From Atrichornis clamosus (taxonomy: Eukaryota > Chordata > Aves > Passeriformes > Menuridae), in the NCBI GenBank assembly GCA_013400975.1, contig WBMZ01014157.1, positions 1 through 64,000 of the forward strand: 64,000 nt of DNA. Direction: 5' to 3'. Below the pieces are notes generated by a model, which saw only the letters and a list, made by a program, of their open reading frames with translations, was not told the DNA's origin and searched no databases. Numbering within the stretch: position 1 is the stretch's first letter; each line of letters starts with the position of its first letter. The position numbers and the translations under genes were made by a program. Below are positions 10,566 through 21,400 of the stretch, in pieces.

Positions 10566-11469
10566 AAATAACCTGAATTTTTCATTTTAAACTCTTAGTT
10601 TTTTAGTGTGCGGGATAAGTACTGGTATTAGTAGTAGTATTCACAATGTCACACAGTGAATTAATGGAAGAGTCTATAAAAGAACCCATTTTCTTTACGT
10701 TGAGCTCCAGGAACAACTGCTGGGCATACATAAATACAGTTGTCACTTTTAGGGCCTATTCCACACTGTTTCCTTAAAGCTGGGAAATGGAAAAAGTGTC
10801 TTGGGCAGTAAAAGGTTAACTACAGCTTAAAGATGTACTTTTTCCTGGAAAACTTCACATGAAAAGTAGAGAAATTATTTTCCAATATGAACACAGACAT
10901 GTTCATGGTGGTACTCTGTCCTAATTAGTTTCATGTATGAATACGTTGATACTAAAAATGGAATTGTAGCTGCTATGCTATAAACTGCTTTGATCAAGCT
11001 TGAAACAGGCTGTATTTTTAATTTGGTATCTTCAAGTACTTTCTGATGCCCTGTGAAAGACTAGATTTGATGTTGTTGGAGGTTCACAGGTTTCCCAACT
11101 GTTCTACGTCCGCACCCTCAGCCTGCAGGTCCATGGCTGACCTAGGCCAGGGCACCCCAGGCTCTGCTGCGGGCACTCAGCAGCTGGGGGTGTGTGGGCA
11201 CACTCCTCCATGGCCCTGGACACAGTGTGGATCAGGGCTGGGAACACCCTTGGGTGCAGGTGAGGCATTGCCTGGCCACACTGGCTAGGAAATGTCAGAA
11301 AAAGCAACATAATCCCATTCTACCAGAAAACACATAGATTAGGTGGGGGGCCTGGTGCCACCCAAGAGGTATAATTGAAGCTAAAGTTACAGGAAAGGAG
11401 TTCCTAGTTACTGAGGCTGTTAAGTAATGCTAAGGTATAAAATATGTTGTGTTTCTTTTACTTTCACAG

Positions 11470-11520
11470 AAAGCAGAAGCCACTGGTGAAAAGCGACCCA
11501 GAGGCCGGCCCAGAAAATGG
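11470..11520 (+). CDS. HMGA2: HMGA2 coding exon 3 (residues 67-83, AT-hook 3)
   Basis: Seventeen codons encode KAEATGE followed by the third AT-hook KRPRGRPRK (residues 74-82) and W83. The acceptor is TTTTACTTTCACAG (to 11469) and the donor GTAGGT (from 11521), phase 0 at both ends. The exon ends at the same tryptophan codon as in mammals, just before the short linker exon. In human tumours, translocations commonly break HMGA2 in the following intron, leaving the three hooks without the acidic tail. If the transcript ran through this donor, translation would add 12 codons (VGISLPNLFAVL) and stop at a TAA at 11557-11559. The remaining exons (linker and acidic C-terminus) were not found in the window. 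Confidence 0.97.
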
Positions 11521-14500
11521 GTAGGTATTTCACTTCCTAATTTATTTGCTGTGTTATAAAGCATGTTATAAAGTCCTTTCTTTTAGAGAACAGTAATTTA
11601 ATTGGTAAAAAAGAGCATCCATCTTCTGTGTCTGTTTGTTCTGGTGGATTGGCTAAAGGGTTAAGATAGCAAAGAAGTTGACCACAGCTTCCTACCTTTA
11701 GACTCTGGTAGTTTACTCAAGACACTTTACAATTAAATGTTTGCTGTGAGTGAATATTTATGTGTCTCTTATCAGCATGAAAAGAGGCACAACTCTTCCT
11801 TCAAAGGAGAGTAACAATGAGATAACTGGTTCAGTAATTGAGTAACAAAGGTTAAAGGAGCACTATCAGACATCAGAAGGTGATAAGATTCAGATGCAGG
11901 GTGCACAAGATAAAGTTTAAAGACCAAAATGCTCTTTTCTGCATTGCCTGGAAACATGCATATTTTCCTGAAATCCAGTGCAAAAGAGCACAGATGAACA
12001 GCAGGATACTTGCACTTAGAATTAAGGTTTTCCATTCAGAGCCATTTTCATGCCTCATATATTTGTAGTGAGCGGTAATATGTTTCATTAAAAGTTTCCG
12101 CTTTTCCTGGCCCCATTTAGTCTGTAGATGTCTCTATCAGACCCATGTGTTTTTATTGTTTGGCTATGAAAGTATTTCAGTCTTAGGTACTTGAAACTCT
12201 TGAGTTCTCACTGATGTTTACAGCTAGTGAGGGTCTGCCTGGTGAACCTCTCATTTGCATGTCTTTCACTTGTGCATGGGCTTCCATAAGAAAAGTGATT
12301 AGGATGTCACTTGGAAAATGTGATTGAGTATTAGAAGATAGGAAGATGTGGCTGTGTGCTCCATCACAAGTTAACATTTCTGATTTCCCATTTCCAGTTC
12401 CCTTTCCCTTTCCCTGCTCAACATTTTTCTTTAAACATCTTTTTCAAATCCTCCTCCACCCATCTCAATTTCCATCCCTTATTTCACTCTGTGTTCTCTT
12501 TCCTCTTGGCAGTCTTGTTGGTTTTCCCTTCATTTTGTTCAGTTCTTTTGCGTAGCTCTTTAAAGAGATGTAAAAGTACATGCTTGCAGAAGCTCAAACA
12601 GCACCAGAAGGTACTGAAAACTACAGCTAAGGTTCTCCATAGCATCAGCCACTATACACAGGGAAGTTGGCTTTAACAGCCACTGTCAGAACTAGCTCTG
12701 TAGCATTGTCAGTGGTAATGTACCCCAGGATATTTATTTGCAGAAAAGAGACCACTGCATACTAGATGAGTTGTTCAGACCTGTAGTTTTTAAGTCAGGC
12801 AGTTTTCAGGTTTTTTGAGGTTTCAGGCAGTTTTTTGAGCTTCATGAAGAAGCTCACTGGCATTAGAAAAAAAAAGTGGCCTTTTGAAACATGCCTATGC
12901 TGATGATCTTCTCATAAGCAGCTTGGGGAAGGCAAATGCCAAGTGCAGTAAAACCAGGATCGGTTCCTCCCATCTGGCTTGAACTTTGCATATGTGGATG
13001 TTGCACGTTGCTTGTTTGATCCTCACCTTGGGAGCAATCCCACAGAAAACAGCAAAAATACCTGGTTTATGAGAGTAATTACTGTATAACAGTCAGGCTG
13101 TCCCCACTGAATTAGGAGTGTGTGACAGGTGAATAGGGATGGTTGAAGAGTTTGGGGAAAAGGGAAAAGGCAGCCGTCTGAAATGTTAAAAAGATTTTCT
13201 CTTCCAGGCATTCATAGTCAGAAACTAAGGTGAGTTTTTTGCGAAAAGGGCTGATACAGCACTTGTGGCATCTTGTAGGATGGAATGTTTCCCTTTTATG
13301 CTTGTATCTTTATGAGGAAGAAAGAATAGGCAGTATCAGTGGAGCATTCAATATGGAATGGGCTATTTGTGAGGTCAAGAACCTGATTTTCAGAAATGAG
13401 AATTACTGGTTATCTAGTAGGTTGTATGCATTAGTTATGAAACCAATACTTACTACAGTTTCACCTACTTTTTGAAACTAATGCATATTTTCAAACTTAG
13501 TATTACTTTGCTGTTGTGCCTGTAGAAAGCATAGTCTTTTCATTTCTTCTTCATTTCTTTCATATCCTTACATGATTGCTTCTTGTGATTTTCAGAGATA
13601 ATGCTCCTATGTTCAGCTTTCATTGAGATAATTCTACAGAGTGAGAATCAAATATACCTTTTCTCCCCCTTCTCTTTTTTCTTGCTTTCCAGTTTAAATT
13701 AAGTTCACAGGTTCCTCCTCTGTGCATGATAAAATGGAGAGTGATGTTACATTTTGCTTCAAAAAGAAATGTGATTAAATTATTATAAGCCATTATGGTG
13801 TCAGCTATAAGCAAAGCATGTAGTTGAAATCAAGGAAGGAGTCTGCCTGAAAGCATATGGTATAGCATCATCCTTTCTGTTTAGACATCCAACATGTAGT
13901 CAGAAAATGTCCTTTTTTCCACCCATACTTCAGTTTAATCCTTAATAATTATATTCTTCCTTAATCCAGTTTATTTGTATCTCAAGTCTTAAGGATGATG
14001 GTTCAGTATCAACAAAAATAAGGACTGTGTAGGGTTTTTTTCTTGGAGAGGTCAGAATTCTACATTTCCCTAAGTTTGTAACCCCTTTTTTGGGAGTCTA
14101 AGGTTCTGTGTCATATGTTGTTCATCAAATTGTAAAGTATTATTTCTGCTGTTTCCTTCAATATGCACATGCAGAGACATACGAGCTAGCAGACCACTGT
14201 AGAATTCCGGTAGCTGGTCTTTCTGCTGGTTCAAATTAAGTACTTAATGTTTGTGACTCACAGTGTATTTATTTATATACTATTTTTTAGAAGAGAAGTA
14301 AATCTTTTTTGACTAGTATAAAACTGAGAAGGGGGAGGGAGAGCCCAAGCAAAGAGGGCAAGAAGTGCAGTTTATCACAAGCATATGAGACATCAGATGA
14401 TCTTTTTAGTGCAATAATGTGTACTTTGCAAAGTTATCAAAGGAAAGAAGACCCTTGTCAATAGAAAAGACAGTAAAGATTAACAAAATCTTATGAAAAT

Positions 14501-14645
14501 AATATATTCAGCTACACAGAAAAGTTTTCTAAATGTGGAGAGCTAATTGAATAAAAGTCCTGAAGATAACAAGGTCAGGGTGGGAAATGAACTTATTTGA
14601 AATCAGAAATACAATGCCTGCTGCTGTAAAACTCAGCATCTAGAC

Positions 14646-14999
14646 AAGCTGAGAGAGTGGGGGCTGTTCAGCCTGGAGAAGAGAAGCCTTCAGACAGACC
14701 TTAGGGCAGCCTCCCAGTACCCAAAGGGAGCTACAAGAAAGCTGGAGATCGACTTTTTACAAGGGATGGATTTAGGTTAGATAATAGGAAGAAGTTCTTT
14801 ACTTGAGGGTGGTGAGACACTGGAACAGTTGTTCCGAGAAGTTGTGGATGTCCCACACCTGGGAGTGCCCAAGGCCAAGTTGGATGGGATTTGAGCACCT
14901 GGTCTAGTGGAAGGTGTCTTTGCCCATGGCAGGGTCATTGGAACTAGGTGATCTTCAAGGTCGCTTCCAACCCAAACCATTTGATGATTATATGATTAT
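14646..14999 (+). mobile_element. CR1 LINE 3' end (5'-truncated, internally deleted)
   Basis: Typical CR1 3' sequence: CTGTTCAGCCTGGAGAAGAG near the start, GGAAGAAGTTCTTTACT, GAGGGTGGTGAGACACTGGA, then a GGTCGCTTCCAACCC-type end and a degenerate ATGATTATATGATTATA 3' tail repeat. Relative to the usual CR1 arrangement, about 45-50 bases seem missing near 14760, where the segment before the TTTAGGTTAGAT motif joins directly to ACTTTTTACAAGGG. No reverse transcriptase remains. It is in sense orientation with HMGA2. Confidence 0.95.
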
Positions 15000-15346
15000 A
15001 GTACTTTTTTTTAATGAGGGCAGAGTTCCACTTTATACAGAAAGTCAGTGTAAGCAATGCCAAACCACATTTAAAAAAATCACTACAAAAATGCATTTAT
15101 ATAGTAACTTTTTCTTCAGATTATTTCCCCATGCAGTTTGGACATAAGTGAGATACTAAACTTTAAACATGGAATTGGTGAGATGTTTCCATGCCAGCAA
15201 TTCCAAAAGGCTTGTGTCCAAAGGACAAGGACTCCTAATGCTCATTAAGTTTCAGATTTTGAAAATGAAGTTCTGAATTTTGAAGAAATACGTATCAAGA
15301 GAATCCCATTGCCTCAGAGGACCCATCAATGTTTTGAGGCTATTTC

Positions 15347-15488
15347 TTGCCCATGTTAGCTCAGTTATTTAGAGCACGGTGTTAATAATGCCAAGGCTGT
15401 GGATTCAATCCCCATGCTGCCATTCACTTAAGAATTGAACCTGATGATCCTGGTGGGTCCCACCTCAAAATACCCTGTGAATCTGTGA
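15347..15488 (+). mobile_element. tRNA-Ile-derived SINE with CR1-like tail (TguSINE1-like)
   Basis: The first ~76 bases resemble tRNA-Ile(AAU): an A-box region GTTAGCTCAGTTATTTAGAG, a seven-base anticodon loop TTAATAA with AAT at 15384-15386, and a degenerate B-box GGATTCAATCC. A unique tail follows from 15423: TTCACTTAAGAATTGAACC, GATGATCCTGGTGGGTCCCA and finally CCTGTGAATCTGTGA, which matches CR1 3' ends and explains mobilisation by CR1 reverse transcriptase. This architecture is that of TguSINE1, described from zebra finch. Promoter boxes and acceptor stem have several substitutions, so the copy is old and not a functional tRNA gene. The family name is from memory. Confidence 0.88.
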
Positions 15489-17190
15489 ACACTGAGCCTT
15501 TGCACACCGAAGTCAAGTTTCTAAGTCAAGTTTCTGTCTGATAGTGACATTCTCTGTGATGTGAAGCCATTTAACTCATTTTTCTTATTTCTCACGCAGG
15601 CAGTTATTTTTGTCCCATGGGAAGTCATGGTTAATAACACCTCAAGTCATGCAGGCTTCTTGACTAGGTGGTAGAGAGACAGAAAAGATGCTCTGACATC
15701 ACAGTCCATCCTGCTCCAAAAAAGGCTTTGTTATAGTTGTGGTGAATTCCCATCTGGAGACAGCAATCTTTTGACATGATGGAAGACAAAATAGACAACA
15801 AAATAAGACACATATCTGGCTTTTAGATAGCGAAAGCTCTGTGTGAGAGATTCCCCCCATTCATGTGGTGCTTACCAGTGCATCCCTAAGGTAGGCTAGA
15901 GATTCTGTTGTTAGGAGAACACGTATTTGTTTTAATTGAGTACTACCTGGTCCATTTGGAGCAAACCATGATTGAGGTAAAAAACTTAAGTCACATATAT
16001 TGGATGATGAATAAACAAGTTACTATTTAGGTAATTACAGAAAATAGCACAGATAAAAACTGAATTTTTTGTTCTTGGGAGAATAACGTATTTTCAGTTA
16101 CTTTGTCTTTACAACTTTTGACTGTAATATCTGTGGTGTTACTGCTTAGTGTAAAGCACATCATGAAAATTTGCATATGTTGCTATTATTTTAATCTTCC
16201 AAACTACCTTAGCTTCTTTCTGAAGGTCATAGACACTATTTTGCAACTTGGTAATATAAAATACCTTCCTTCTTGAACGTGTTTTACATCTGTGTGGGCA
16301 AGAATGTCACCTGAGAGGGTTCATTATTTCAGTTGTCTAAAAAGCCTGAAGGGGCTTTTATAATTATGAGAAAAGGACTATTGACCTCTCTCATTTAAAA
16401 TTCCTAAACTTAAGAAGTGGATAAAGGACATGAATTAAAAGTCTTAAAAGCTTTATACTTATATATTTACGTTCCAGTTCAGATGATCTGTAAAAGAAAT
16501 CATCTCTCAAAACCTGAAAATTTTGACAAAAGCAGTGATTGTTGAACTTTTCTCCTATGGCTAACAGATGCTCTTTTCTTTTTTGCCAATTTTTGGTTGT
16601 TTGCTTTTTTTTTTCTATTCAACATTCTAGGAAAGGAAAAAAATCATCTTCTATGCTTGTACAAAATGCATTTAAAAAAATCACTAAAAATATGTTCTGT
16701 CTCACCAGTGTTCAGAGAGGTGTGTGTCTTCATTTCTTTAGATGTTTGTCTAAGCAAGTAGTGTTCTTCCTTGGAATTTCAGAGTCCTGTTCCTTGTTAG
16801 TATAAATAGATACGGCACCATTTATTTGAAGTGGACCACAGCACAAAATTTAGCCATGATATTTCTTTTCTCAAATGCATTTATATTACCAAAAGGATAT
16901 TTCACTCATTCTCTAATTCATTTCCACTTCAGTTAAAGTATATTAGAAGATACCAGCTTAGCTAAAAAAATATTTTTACTTAATCTGATATTTCAGACTT
17001 CTTAAAGGAAAATCTTTTATTCTGTTTGAGGCCCAAGGAGGAAATTTTAACAGGTGAAAAATGAATAAAGTAAAATTAGGGCATCTCTAGTGAAAGACAA
17101 ACTGAAATTCTTAGCTATTTCCTTTTCATTATCTCAGAGAACAGGTGTTCAAGAACTTTAAAAATGCGTTTTCCGTTGGGCTGTGTACTT
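15489..17190. other. Unique intronic sequence between SINE and MIR-like element
   Basis: AT-rich sequence with short T runs near 16608-16617. I see no repeat family, gene or RNA here. Confidence 0.6.
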
Positions 17191-17203
17191 TGATTTTACA
17201 GTC

Positions 17204-17580
17204 CTCAATGCCCATTTTATGTATGAGGAAGCTGAGCACCGAGACTGTTTGTGGCAACACCAGGAGGCATTTTTGCACCTGCAGTGTTTGAATTCTTAGT
17301 ATTTTTTACTAGCATAGTTATCAGCAATTGTGCATCCAAATACCTGACAGGGAAAACATATCAGGTAGAGAAAAGTACAGGCACTCATTCTTGCTTCTAC
17401 AATTCCATTTTCACCATTGAAAATGTTATGAATGCAGAAAGAGAAGCTGGGCCTCACCTCCATTGAAAGTGTACTCCACAAGGTTAATTGCCTTGCCCAA
17501 GGAAATCTGTAGGAGAGCCAGGAATAGAACTCGGATTTCCTGGCAGCCTGCCCTGTGCCTTCAGCTCAAGGCCATCCTCC
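17204..17580 (-). mobile_element. Ancient MIR-like core-SINE, interrupted by a ~233-base insert
   Basis: Read on the + strand, 17204-17247 (CCCATTTTATGTATGAGGAAGCTGAG...) and 17481-17580 (TTAATTGCCTTGCCCAAGGA..., then AGGAATAGAACTCGGATTTCCTGG) match two parts of a reverse-oriented MIR (ATTTTACAGATGAGGAAACTGAGGC and TTGCCCAAGGTCACACAG...GGATTCGAACCC). About 233 bases between them do not fit MIR and were probably inserted later. The insert was not recognised. MIR-like elements predate the bird-mammal split, so this copy is very old. Confidence 0.6.
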
Positions 17581-17773
17581 TCCAGTAAAGCTTGCTTGAG
17601 AGCACATTGGACGAGGCAGGGAGGGAAACACACTTTTCAATCCTGTATCTTAAACTAGTAGATGTTTTTTTTACCCGTTTCTGTAAATTAAGGTGTATTT
17701 CAGTATCTCTAGCATATATCTAGTGGGCAGGAAGTGAGGGGTAGGAGTAAGATATTTAAAGTCTATGTATCAT

Positions 17774-17921
17774 CCCTGGAGATATTTAAAAGACATGTAG
17801 ATGTGGTCCTTAGGGACATGGTTTAGCAGTGGACTTTGCAGTGCTGGATTAACAGTTGGACTCAATGATCTTAGAGGTCTTTTCCAACCGAAGTGATTCT
17901 GTGATTGTATGATTCTATATA
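17774..17921 (+). mobile_element. CR1 LINE 3'-end fragment
   Basis: Starts CCCTGGAGATATTTAAAAGA and continues with GTCCTTAGGGACATGG, GGACTCAATGATCTTAGAGG and TTTTCCAACCGAAGTGATTC, ending in GATTGTATGATTCTAT, the CR1 8-base tail repeat. About 150 bases remain, a severe 5' truncation typical of CR1. Confidence 0.93.
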
Positions 17922-18264
17922 CAGGATAGAGTAAAGAGATTTAGGACCAGAAGGGTTTTGAACCAATCCCAAATGTAAGCCTGAAAGGTATTTTATGCAT
18001 ATTGATGATATTTTCTCGTCTTTGTACTTTGATTACATAGAAGTCCAATACTGATGGATTAAATTGCAAACGTGGTCACAAAACCAAGGTACCTGGTTCC
18101 TTGAATGTTTTGAATATGACTACTCTGCTTTTCAGCATTAGGTGATCTGAGCCGTGACTACGGGACAGGGCCATTCCAAGTCACTTCACCTAGAGATGGT
18201 ATTTCCATTCCCTATCCTCTTGAAAAGCAGTGCTACAGAAGGAATGAAAAGCCATGTTTTAGTG

Positions 18265-18460
18265 TGTGATTCAGGACAGAAGACTTGGAGTCAAGACTCC
18301 CAGGTTTTCTTATAATTTCTGACTAATTATGCATCTTATTTAATATAATTTAATTTAATTTCATTTAATTCTGCTTTATACTGCAAGCCCCTGTAGTGCA
18401 GTAGCTTTATAGAAAAGTATCCCATTTTTTCTCTGCTAGAAAAAGCCAACATATAAATGG
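18265..18460 (+). mobile_element. Possible MIR-like fragment
   Basis: GACTTGGAGTCAAGACTCCC followed by AGGTTTTCT resembles the MIR segment GGACTCTGGAGCCAGACTGCCTGGGTTC. Near 18440, AAAAAGCCAACATATAAATGG resembles the tail seen in sauropsid MIR-like SINEs. The middle is AT-rich and not alignable by eye. Confidence 0.35.
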
Positions 18461-18464
18461 CACT

Positions 18465-21400
18465 CAGTCCCTGTGTGGGTGAATTTATTCCTGTCAATTA
18501 AGAGTTACCATAATAATTAAAGAGGGGTAGTACTTTCTGCTTTGTTCTGAATTCTTTACAGACCCAAGCAGGCAATGTGGATGCCAAAGGAATGCAGGGT
18601 TGATCCTCTCCTGGAAGAGCTGGGGGGAGACTGGTACTGTGATAATTAATATTGGGAGACTACTTTTAGGTGTTTGAATGAAAGTCATTATATGCTTTAA
18701 GTGCAAGTATTGTTATTTCCTCTTCCTTAATCCTGGAACTAAGCCTCACTTCAAATTATGGTTAAGTATTACATTTTAGGTATGAGGCTAGATTTTCAAC
18801 AAGAGAGTGGGCTTCTTTCAGTAAATAACTGTAAAATAGTCTCACCAGAAGTCGTCTTCTAATTCTGTAGCACACAACACTGAGCAAAGAAAAATAAATT
18901 TCTTTGCTGTTTTGAGTTTCTTTTGTGCTAGTTCCAGTTCAAAATACAAATGGAGCATAGTTTACAACAGCATTTACAAGTCCACCTGCTTTTCTATCCC
19001 AAGACCTAAGGCCTTGCAAAGAAAAAACAAAATAAAAATACAGGGACAAAACCCTGACATTTGAAAATTGTGACTTCACAGTGTGTATTGCTTAAATAGT
19101 CAGATTGGGATGTGCAGTTTAATGATTTAAAGGTGCAGTAGTGACACTGCTGCTAGAAGAGGAAGAGATCTTTTCAGGTCCGAGAGAATCCAGATATTTT
19201 CAGTCTTAGGAGAACCCTGAAAAGGGAAACATGGAGGCCTGGGAAGTTGACAGTCTGAATGACAAAGCCATATGCTGAGAAGGATGTCATTGTGGATTGG
19301 AGGCTGATGGTGCTGACAGCACTGTTTAGCATTCCTTTGTTGCTCCCTGTTGAGAATGGTTCTGATTGCACAGAAGATGCTAATCAGCCTTGCTGTTACT
19401 GGAGGCTGTTGGTGGGATATTATTCCCTTCTCTGCAATACAATGAGGCAAGGAGGCTTCTTCTTGATTGTTTTGATGTGGCAGTGATTTCATTTCAGGAA
19501 GGAAATCTTGCTTCTGCACAAGGGCAGCCACCAGCCACCCTGTGCTGACAGGAGGAGAAGGTGGGTTTGTTTCCCAAATACAGGCTTCTCTGGGTCTCAC
19601 CCCTTTTCTTTCATGGCCTCACGTTGTGGGGAATCCAGTACACCCAAGCTACATCCTGTCTCACTAGGATTTTAGGAGCCTGTCCTGGAAGGGAATGGAT
19701 GATATAATCTGTGTGACAAAACCCATTCTTACTTAGTTTTCAGACCCTTGGTGCTGTGAAATAGGTGCCTTAGAAAGACTGCAGTGAAGGATCCATTCAC
19801 TTAGCTAATGTATTTCCTCCTCTCTGCAGGATGATCTACGTGCTATGAGCTTACATGGTATCAACACATCCACCCCTCCACCCAGTGTATGGGGAACCAG
19901 AAATGTGGCATTTCCCCTCATGCTCCTCAGGACCAGTTTGCTTAGCCCTCTCATGTGGATGGATGCTTTGTGCAGGAGTCCACATTAGCATGATAGCAGC
20001 ATAATAGGTGAAGCACTCAGAGACCCAAGGTACTACTCAGCTGGGGCTGAACCTGCCTGCCAGGAGAAGTGATGTGGCATGAGCTGGTCTGGGTGACAAC
20101 TCTTCAGACCCAGGGCTGCCAGTCAGTGATGTGGTTAAAAGTAGTGGGACTACATGGGAGAAGAAGAAAACAAGAGGAAACATGTCCTGGTGGTTTAGAC
20201 ATCCATGTAAAGATCCAAGGTAGCATCTCTAGGGCTGATGTATCATCTGTATGATTGGAGAGACATTGGAGAAGATAGCCTGGAATCCCACTTCTGTCTC
20301 CATCTGAAAACTGGCCTTGACTAATACTCAAAAGATACCATTTTTTCCTTGTTTTCATTTTGGAGCTTCTGCTCTGCATGAGATTTCAGCTTCAAGAGAG
20401 GGGCTGGAGAATGCTTCCCATCCAGGAAAGCAAAGGAGCTTGTGTTGTGATTGGAACACTTACACAGGAGGTGTGGTTTTAAATCTCCATCATATTTGCT
20501 AATACACAGACCCCCTGTGGGCAGTCTTGCTCAGAGATGCTGATGTCCAGGCTGGACCTGGGCACTGTGAACAGTGCTGTGCTCTGTCCTGGCCTTATGT
20601 AGCTCTGAAAGCTTCTCCAGGGATGGAGCTAGATTTTGGATGGCTGTCAGTTGAAATTTGAAATGCAATGGAGTTTTAGTAGGGAGGTAAGGCTTGCTGC
20701 CTGAGACTATCAAGTTTGAGCATGTTCAGCTAATTAAACTTCAGTCTTCAGAGGGCTTGAAGGCTAAATAAAAAAATACTAGGCAACTGAGGAACTTCCA
20801 GAGATAGCTGCAGAGAACAGATGGATCAAACCCCACTCCAGTGAAATCTCCACATACATAAGATGTTGTATTTTTCATAGTGTGGGTGCTAGAATTTTGC
20901 TGGCAACAGCTTGCTGCAATCTACTTGCATGTAATTTTATTTCCTTCTCTTGCCAGTTTAAACTGTATTCCCTGTTATTACTGCAAGTATTGTAGAGTTT
21001 CAGGGGTTTATTTGGCAGTTCAGTTATATATCTCATATAGTATGAGTGCTATTTCCATAGCAGTTGTAGGACACTAGTAATGAATAATGTATGTCTTTAT
21101 TCAGCTTTTTCTTTTTACTTCTTTAAAATAAACCCTCTCTTTTCAGTTCGTTTTATTCTAGTCTGTCAATCCTGACAGTGGTTGAACTGTGGAACTACAG
21201 GGTCAGACTTCGGTGCTACTTTTGATGATTTAAATAATAGCACTGATAAATTAAATTTGATTGTATATCTGTATTGATGTCAATGGGAATAGCATCTGGT
21301 CCCTAGAGTTGGTTTGCTTTGATTAAAAGTGCTTTACCAATGGTGATAGTCTCCATTTTGGAGCCTCTAAGATAATCAGTGAATTGGCACAATTTAGGAT

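Larger units (their letters stand above)
3906..11469 (+). other. HMGA2: HMGA2 intron 2
   Basis: A 7,564-base AT-rich intron between GTGAG and a TTTCACAG acceptor. It holds homopolymer runs (T at 6638-6656, A at 7684-7699), a C-homopolymer tract, a two-copy 27-base tandem duplication and a GC-rich patch near exon 3. No CR1 or SINE copy was recognised, in contrast to intron 3. A minus-strand frame at 8002-8268 is discussed among the findings. The rest shows nothing I can name; conserved non-coding elements would need alignment to detect. Confidence 0.9.

Noticed and set aside
15347..15422. Functional tRNA-Ile gene
   Set aside because: The acceptor stem and B-box are degraded and a CR1-like tail follows directly, so this is a SINE head and not a tRNA gene.
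19127..19600. 157-codon minus-strand open frame
   Set aside because: No domain, signal or family resemblance. Length and composition fit chance in a moderately GC-rich patch.
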